64,000 bases of DNA. Origin: CAUZWH01 sp965224275 (GTDB taxonomy: Bacteria > Pseudomonadota > Alphaproteobacteria > SHVV01). Positions 59,882 to 64,000 of this stretch are shown one piece after another (position 1 is the first letter of the stretch; each line of letters begins with the position of its first letter). A program made the position numbers and the translations under genes. The notes below the pieces were generated by a model. That model was not told the origin of the DNA. It saw only the letters and a list, made by a program, of their open reading frames with translations, and did no database searches. The stretch lies in contig CBDCYR010000009.1 in NCBI GenBank assembly GCA_965224275.1, positions 372,001 through 436,000 on the forward strand, in the 5' to 3' direction.

Positions 59882-59888
59882 ACGCGCG

Positions 59889-59914
59889 AGAGGGCGCCAG
59901 TTTCGGCGCCCTCT
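59889..59914 (+). terminator. Hairpin after the gene at 59411
   Basis: Perfect arms agagggcgcc (59889-59898) and ggcgccctct (59905-59914) with a 6-base loop, 7 bases after the stop. No T-run follows. Confidence 0.55.
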
Positions 59915-60320
59915 CTAATGTGGTGTGGGGCTCGCTACCCTCCACAAATCCCCGCCTCCGAAAAGCGGGTCACGGCCGCGAGATTCACCGTGTCAACCAC
60001 ATCCGCACGCTGGCCTGTTTGATGTTGCGAAACAAGCAGCGATTTTCTCTTTCCACAGAGTTGTCCCAAAGAAAAGACTAACGCTCCACATATCCCCGCA
60101 ATCCACGGCTTCTCAGGGTGGGGATAAAAGAAGCACCGACCTGTTACGCATTTATCTCATAAGATAATATATTATCCTTTTTTTTAATTTCACACTAGGT
60201 AATTAATTATCTGGACGAGCATGTATCGCGTATCTCTAATCCGGCCCGGCTCGCCCGGGGGAGGCGGGTATGTTGCGTATCGGCATCGATTCAAGGCAGA
60301 AATGCGGAAAAATGAGATGG
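59915..60320. other. Intergenic region, no gene seen
   Basis: About 400 bases with several TCCACA-type words (59940, 60050, 60088) and a very AT-rich stretch near 60165-60210 (Pribnow-like words on both strands). No ORF with support. The words are too loose to call an origin. Confidence 0.4.
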
Positions 60321-60896
60321 TTAGTGAAAATCACGCGACGGGAAAATGCGCTGCGCTGTGAGTCGCTTGTTTGTCGTGCGCGAGTCGGGGCCGGAACCGG
60401 TGCGGGCTTCGTCGCCGGGCGTCGCCGGGACATCGAGCTTGAGATGATCGTTGTTGAAATTGCCGCCGGTCGCCAGCGGCCGCGTCGAATACCCGATCGC
60501 CGGCATCGGCCGGGCAAACCGGGTATCGAAGCCCTTAAGCGATAGATCGCGGCGGCCAAGATCGATCAGACGGTCGGTCATATCGATCAGCCGCGCGGCG
60601 ATGACGTGGATGACCAAGCCTTCCTTCTCCACCTTGCCGGCAACCGACAACAAGCGGGAACGCAACACCACCTTGCGGTTGCGTTTGAACATCTTGGGCC
60701 ACACCACGATGTTGGCGACGCCGGTTTCATCTTCGAGCGTCATGAAGATCACGCCGCTTGCGGTGCCTGGCCGCTGGCGCCCGATCACCAATCCCGCCAC
60801 GCGGACAAAGCTGCCCACTTTAATGCGAGCAAGTTCCTCGGCCCGGATATGGCGCATTGAACGAAGCCGCTCCACGGCAGTTTTTGCTTCAGACAT
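60321..60896 (-). CDS. C-terminal OB-fold fragment of DnaE2/ImuC-type polymerase
   Basis: 191 residues matching the end of error-prone DNA polymerase DnaE2: IRAEELARIKVGSFVRVAGL, then VIGRQRPGTASGVIFMTLED, ETGVANIVVWPKMFKRNRKV, and the canonical terminus SRDFH. This is the OB-fold and tail region; the PHP, palm, fingers and beta-binding parts (about 900 residues) are missing. A strong ribosome site (AGGAGGAAG) precedes the ATG at 60896, so the fragment may be expressed alone. It lies next to the IS91 unit 2, whose arrival could have removed the rest. It cannot polymerise DNA; any function would be nucleic-acid binding. Confidence 0.8.
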   Translation of the reverse strand: MSEAKTAVERLRSMRHIRAEELARIKVGSFVRVAGLVIGRQRPGTASGVIFMTLEDETGVANIVVWPKMFKRNRKVVLRSRLLSVAGKVEKEGLVIHVIAARLIDMTDRLIDLGRRDLSLKGFDTRFARPMPAIGYSTRPLATGGNFNNDHLKLDVPATPGDEARTGSGPDSRTTNKRLTAQRIFPSRDFH

Positions 60897-61083
60897 TGAG
60901 CCTTCCTCCTAATGTGCAGCGCTTGTTTCCGGGTGTTGGAGTGCCGGATTTGTGTCGGATCCCGGGTGCCGGTTCCGCAATCTAAGAGCCTACCTGTTTT
61001 CTGGTTTCCCACGGTTAGCATCGACCCCACTGATGGCCAGCCCCGGATTGTCCGGTGGAGCGCCGTTCAGGCCAGGGAGATCG

Positions 61084-61959
61084 ATGATGAAAACCACCGA
61101 CACGACATACGTATCGCCTCTTCGAGGGCGGATGATGGAACAGATGGGCATAGCCGGTCTGGCCGATAGCACACAGGCCATGTATCTGCGCGAGATCGAG
61201 ACCCTCAACAAACATTACAACAAGCCGCCGGACCGGCTTGACGCCGAGGAGGTCCGCAGCTGGCTGCTGGCGAGGATCGAGCGCGGTCTCGACCCGAACA
61301 CGACCAATGTAAGCCTCGGTGCGCTCAGGTTCCTGTATCGCGACACACTGCGCCGTCCCGAGATGGTCGACGGGCTCCGTTACCGCAAGAGGCCCCGCAA
61401 ACTGCCCCGGTCAATGGCGGAGAAGGAGGTCGAGCGCTTGATCCTCGCCATCTCCGACCTCCGTTATCGGGCCGCGACGGTTCTTGCCTATGGCGCCGGT
61501 CTCCGCATCTCGGAAACTGTTGAGGTGCAACTCATCGACATCAAGTCGGACAAACGGCTTCTGCACATCCGTTCCGGCAAGGGCGGCGCCGAGCGCATGG
61601 CGCCGCTTCCCGACGGGCTCGTCGAATACCTGCGGCGTTACTGCAAGAACCTCTTTCCACGACCGGTCACGTGGCTGTTCTACGGTGAGTCGCCGGAGGT
61701 GCCTCTCAAGATCGATACCCTGCGTGTTGCCTTTAAGAAGGCCTGCCGCAAGGCCGGCGTCGACGGCTGCCATACCTTCCATAGCTTGAGGCATTCGGCC
61801 GCCACCCACTGGCATGAGCGTGGCGGCAACATCGATGTCATCCAGGATGTCCTGGGTCACCGGAATGCCGACACGACGCGCGGCTACGCCCGCGCCACCG
61901 GCAAGATGTTCGAGACCCTCGACCATCCGCTCTCGGGCTTCGACCTGATCGACGCCTGA
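61084..61959 (+). CDS. IS91-associated tyrosine recombinase (unit 2)
   Basis: 291-residue tyrosine recombinase. The catalytic Arg is in YGAGLRISETVEVQLID, HxxR in FHSLRHSAATHW, and the His and Tyr in LGHRNADTTRGYARATG. The N-terminal SAM-like domain includes LADSTQAMYLREIETLNKHY. ATG 61084 follows AGGGAGATCG; the frame extends to 60952 without homology. It precedes the transposase gene by 6 bases. Confidence 0.92.
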   Translation: MMKTTDTTYVSPLRGRMMEQMGIAGLADSTQAMYLREIETLNKHYNKPPDRLDAEEVRSWLLARIERGLDPNTTNVSLGALRFLYRDTLRRPEMVDGLRYRKRPRKLPRSMAEKEVERLILAISDLRYRAATVLAYGAGLRISETVEVQLIDIKSDKRLLHIRSGKGGAERMAPLPDGLVEYLRRYCKNLFPRPVTWLFYGESPEVPLKIDTLRVAFKKACRKAGVDGCHTFHSLRHSAATHWHERGGNIDVIQDVLGHRNADTTRGYARATGKMFETLDHPLSGFDLIDA

Positions 61960-61965
61960 GGCGCC

Positions 61966-63213
61966 GTGAAGCGCAAAGACGCCGGCGTGGCTGATATTTT
62001 CCGCCGCGCCGGCGCAGATTACCGGCGGCGCCTGGCCGGCCAGCTTGACGCCGGACGCCTCAAGGTCATGGCCGCGATCGAGTCCTGCCGGACGTCCGTA
62101 CTCGGTGGCCACATGTATCAATGCGACGGCTGCAGGCGCGAGCATCCGCTCTACAACTCGTGCCGCAACCGCCACTGCCCGTCCTGCCAGGGGCTTGCCG
62201 CAAGGCAATGGCTGGAGGCGCGCGCCGCCGATATCCTGCCGGTGCCGTACTTCCACGTTGTATTTTCGTTGCCCAAAGAAGTCAGCGGGATCGCCTTTTG
62301 CAACCGCAAGGTCGTGTTCAACATCCTGTTTCGCACCGCCGCCGAGACCCTGCGCACCATCGCCGAGGACGACCGTCACGGTGGACTGCGTATCGGCGGC
62401 ACCGCGGTCCTCCACACTTGGGACCAGAAGCTCGGCTTCCATCCGCATCTGCATATCGTCGTGCCTAACGCCGGCTTCGATGTCGCAACCGGCCAATGGA
62501 AGACCGGAAGCGGCACCTTCCTGGCCCCGGTCAAGGTCCTCGCCAGCCTGTTCCGGCGCCGCTTCCTTGAGGAGCTCACCCGCGCCCATGCACGCGGGAA
62601 AATCGAATTTCATGGCGGCATCGCCCATCTCGCCAATCCCGGAGAGTTCCACGCCACCCTCGTGGCCGCCCGCGGCAAGAACTGGATCGTCTACGCCAAA
62701 CGACCCTTTCGCGATGCCGAACAGGTCTTCCGCTATCTCTCCCGATACACGCACAGAATTGCCATCGGCGACAGCCGCATCATCGCCTGCGATGGACAGA
62801 ACGTCTCCTTCCGTTGCCGCAAGCCGACCAGTCCGGGGCAAAGGAAACCCCGCTACGGCACGGCCACCATCACCGCCGACGAGTTCATCCGCCGGTTCCT
62901 GTTGCATGTCCTGCCAAACGGACTGCATCGCATCCGCCACTTCGGAATCCTTGCCAATGGAAGCCGTGCCAAGACCCTCGAAGTCGCGCGCGAGGCGCTG
63001 GGTGTAAACGGCCTCCAGGCGCATACAGCCGTAACCCATGACGGCGAGGAGGACGACCACCGCAATAGCGGCCTGGAGACCGGGATCGCGCCCGTTCCCT
63101 GCCCGCACTGTGGCGGCGAATTGCGGAAAATCCGGGAAATCTCCCGCCGGTACGATCCGTTCTCTTCACGAGACCCTCCCCCCGCTCAACCGGCGCAGGA
63201 CGCGAAACCATGA
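61966..63213 (+). CDS. IS91-family HUH transposase (unit 2)
   Basis: 415-residue rolling-circle transposase starting at GTG 61966. Zinc region CDGCRREHPLYNSC then RNRHCPSCQG, HUH motif LGFHPHLHIVVPNAG, and tyrosine region YLSRYTHRIAIGDSRI are intact. A C-terminal CPHCGG knuckle follows. It is the same family as the product at 21039 and clearly divergent from it. Confidence 0.92.
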   Translation: MKRKDAGVADIFRRAGADYRRRLAGQLDAGRLKVMAAIESCRTSVLGGHMYQCDGCRREHPLYNSCRNRHCPSCQGLAARQWLEARAADILPVPYFHVVFSLPKEVSGIAFCNRKVVFNILFRTAAETLRTIAEDDRHGGLRIGGTAVLHTWDQKLGFHPHLHIVVPNAGFDVATGQWKTGSGTFLAPVKVLASLFRRRFLEELTRAHARGKIEFHGGIAHLANPGEFHATLVAARGKNWIVYAKRPFRDAEQVFRYLSRYTHRIAIGDSRIIACDGQNVSFRCRKPTSPGQRKPRYGTATITADEFIRRFLLHVLPNGLHRIRHFGILANGSRAKTLEVAREALGVNGLQAHTAVTHDGEEDDHRNSGLETGIAPVPCPHCGGELRKIREISRRYDPFSSRDPPPAQPAQDAKP

Positions 63214-63507
63214 AACATCGGATCCCATCCGGATCGGCAAACGTCGTCATCGCGTCGGCGAACCGGTCGGCGTGCGCTCAATTACGAACACAAGGCAATC
63301 GCCAACGAAAAGTGTCTCTACCGTCGGCAATCAGCTGTCGAAAAAATATAAATGCTGGTCGGAAGCCTCGTCTCACGCGTCCCAACGATAGTGACCACCC
63401 GCCCCGGCGCAGGCATCAACGCACTTTCCACATAGGCTGACACCTACACTCGCGGCCCACGGCCTCGTTCAAACAGCTTAGGCAGATTCTGCCGAATCTG
63501 CCTAAGC
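63214..63507. other. Intergenic region with a perfect palindrome
   Basis: No gene. At 63478-63507 two perfect 12-bp arms, cttaggcagatt and aatctgcctaag, enclose ctgccg. The palindrome lies where the N-terminus of the next gene should be, so it may mark the end of the inserted DNA. Confidence 0.5.
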
Positions 63508-64000
63508 CTTAAGATTTCGCAAACCGCGCTGGCCGGCGAACTCGGCATCTCGCCGAGCTATCTCAATCTAATCGAACACAATCAGCGGGCTGTTACGGTG
63601 CCGCTACTGATCAAGTTCGCCCAGGCTTTCGAGGTCGACCTCACGAACTTCGCCGATGACGATGAATCGCAACTCCAGACGGATTTGCGGGAAGTGTTCG
63701 GCGACTCGATGTTCGGCGGCCGTGATATCAGCCTCAGTGAGATTCGAGAGTTGGTGGCGGTTGCGCCGGAGGCCTGGGCGCGCGGTTTTGGAACTGTACG
63801 GCGCCTACAGCCGGATGCGCGACGACCGCGCCGCATTATTCGAGCGTCTTGATGGCGATGATCGCGCCACCGCCTCGGCCAGTGCGTCGCGTCTTGCCTC
63901 GGAAGAAATCACCGATTTCGTTCAAGCACGTGGGAACTACTTCCCGTTGCTCGAAGAGGCCGCCGAACGCCTGTGGCGCGATGCCAGGCTCGAATATGGC
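63508..64000 (+). pseudogene. XRE-type (ScfR-like) regulator, 5'-truncated and frameshifted, runs off the window
   Basis: Reads KISQTALAGELGISPSYLNL, then IEHNQRAVTVPLLIKFAQAF, a typical XRE helix-turn-helix of the short-chain-fatty-acid regulator family, and on to SLSEIRELVAVAPEAWARG. The first 20 or so residues and the start codon are missing; the frame upstream is a palindrome. Near 63780 the coding signal shifts by one base, since the other frame continues AVLELYGAYSRMRDDRAALF and TDFVQARGNYFPLLEEAAER to the window end. One indel explains it. A sequencing error could cause the shift, but not the missing start. Confidence 0.75.

Larger units (their letters stand above)
61084..63213 (+). 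mobile_element. IS91-family element with integrase, unit 2 (outer ends not resolved)
   Basis: Tyrosine recombinase and HUH transposase genes separated by 6 bases, the same plan as unit 1 but divergent in sequence. The unit lies between a truncated dnaE2 and a 5'-truncated XRE regulator, so it or an associated deletion damaged both. Ends are not defined; no direct repeats are expected. Confidence 0.75.

Noticed and set aside
59915..60200. Possible replication origin or DnaA-box cluster
   Set aside because: Several TCCACA words and an AT-rich stretch occur, but none matches TTATCCACA and there is no dnaA, dnaN or repABC nearby.
61411..63108. 565-codon minus-strand frame opposite the IS91 unit 2
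   Set aside because: Antisense of integrase and transposase; both plus-strand genes have intact catalytic motifs.
1..64000. CRISPR array
   Set aside because: No regularly spaced direct repeats of 25-40 bases were seen; all repeats found are inverted or terminal repeats of mobile elements.

Overview
The window looks like a chromosomal segment of an alphaproteobacterium, probably Rhodospirillales-like. The signs are high-GC coding DNA, an alphaproteobacterial S4 protein, the BolA/CGFS-glutaredoxin pair, a class II DAHP synthase, a DnaE2-type OB-fold remnant and a short-chain-fatty-acid-type XRE regulator. No species can be named from the sequence alone.

Housekeeping blocks. At 0.1-9.6 kb lie bolA, grxD, an ArsR-like regulator divergent from a DUF1127 protein, rpsD, trmJ, and an operon with 4-bp overlaps: nadE, a glutamyl-tRNA synthetase paralog with eroded catalytic motifs, and cysS. 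A medium-chain reductase and a membrane adenylate cyclase follow. At 32.4-51.7 kb lie nicotinate phosphoribosyltransferase, DAHP synthase, glutathione reductase, an MFS carrier, glmU-glmS, gph, tRNA-Val(CAC), an acyl-CoA ligase, a lipoprotein truncated haemoglobin, an OYE-family oxidoreductase, glutathione peroxidase, msrA, an N-acyl-D-amino-acid deacylase, a VOC protein and a lipoprotein hydrolase. At 51.9-58.8 kb lie a 2OG-Fe(II)-oxygenase-like gene, a UDG-family glycosylase, a MoxR ATPase-VWA-(R)-amine-transaminase-like operon and an amidohydrolase.

Accessory blocks. 11.4-17.9 kb looks like an electrophile or redox-stress cluster: a TetR regulator with two operator-like palindromes, a DUF417 protein, a CGFC glutaredoxin, an NTF2-like gene split by an IS21 element, and an OYE-fragment/questin-oxidase fusion. 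18-32 kb is IS-rich: two nearly identical IS256 copies in opposite orientation, an IS91 element with its own tyrosine recombinase, an IS5 element splitting an AT-rich membrane/coiled-coil gene, a frameshifted pentapeptide/channel-like protein, and an IS1182 element that itself carries the second IS256. A 293-bp palindromic MITE (46.0 kb), an IS481 (52.5 kb) and a second IS91/integrase unit (61-63 kb, between a truncated dnaE2 and a truncated XRE regulator) complete the mobile load.

Four insertions can be dated as simple events. For IS21, IS5 and the nested IS256, removing the element plus one target duplication restores an open frame. The duplications were read directly from the sequence. No single new multi-gene system is proven. 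The strongest leads are the degenerate GluRS paralog, the OYE/questin-oxidase fusion, the pentapeptide channel-like protein, the lipoprotein globin and the palindromic repeat families.
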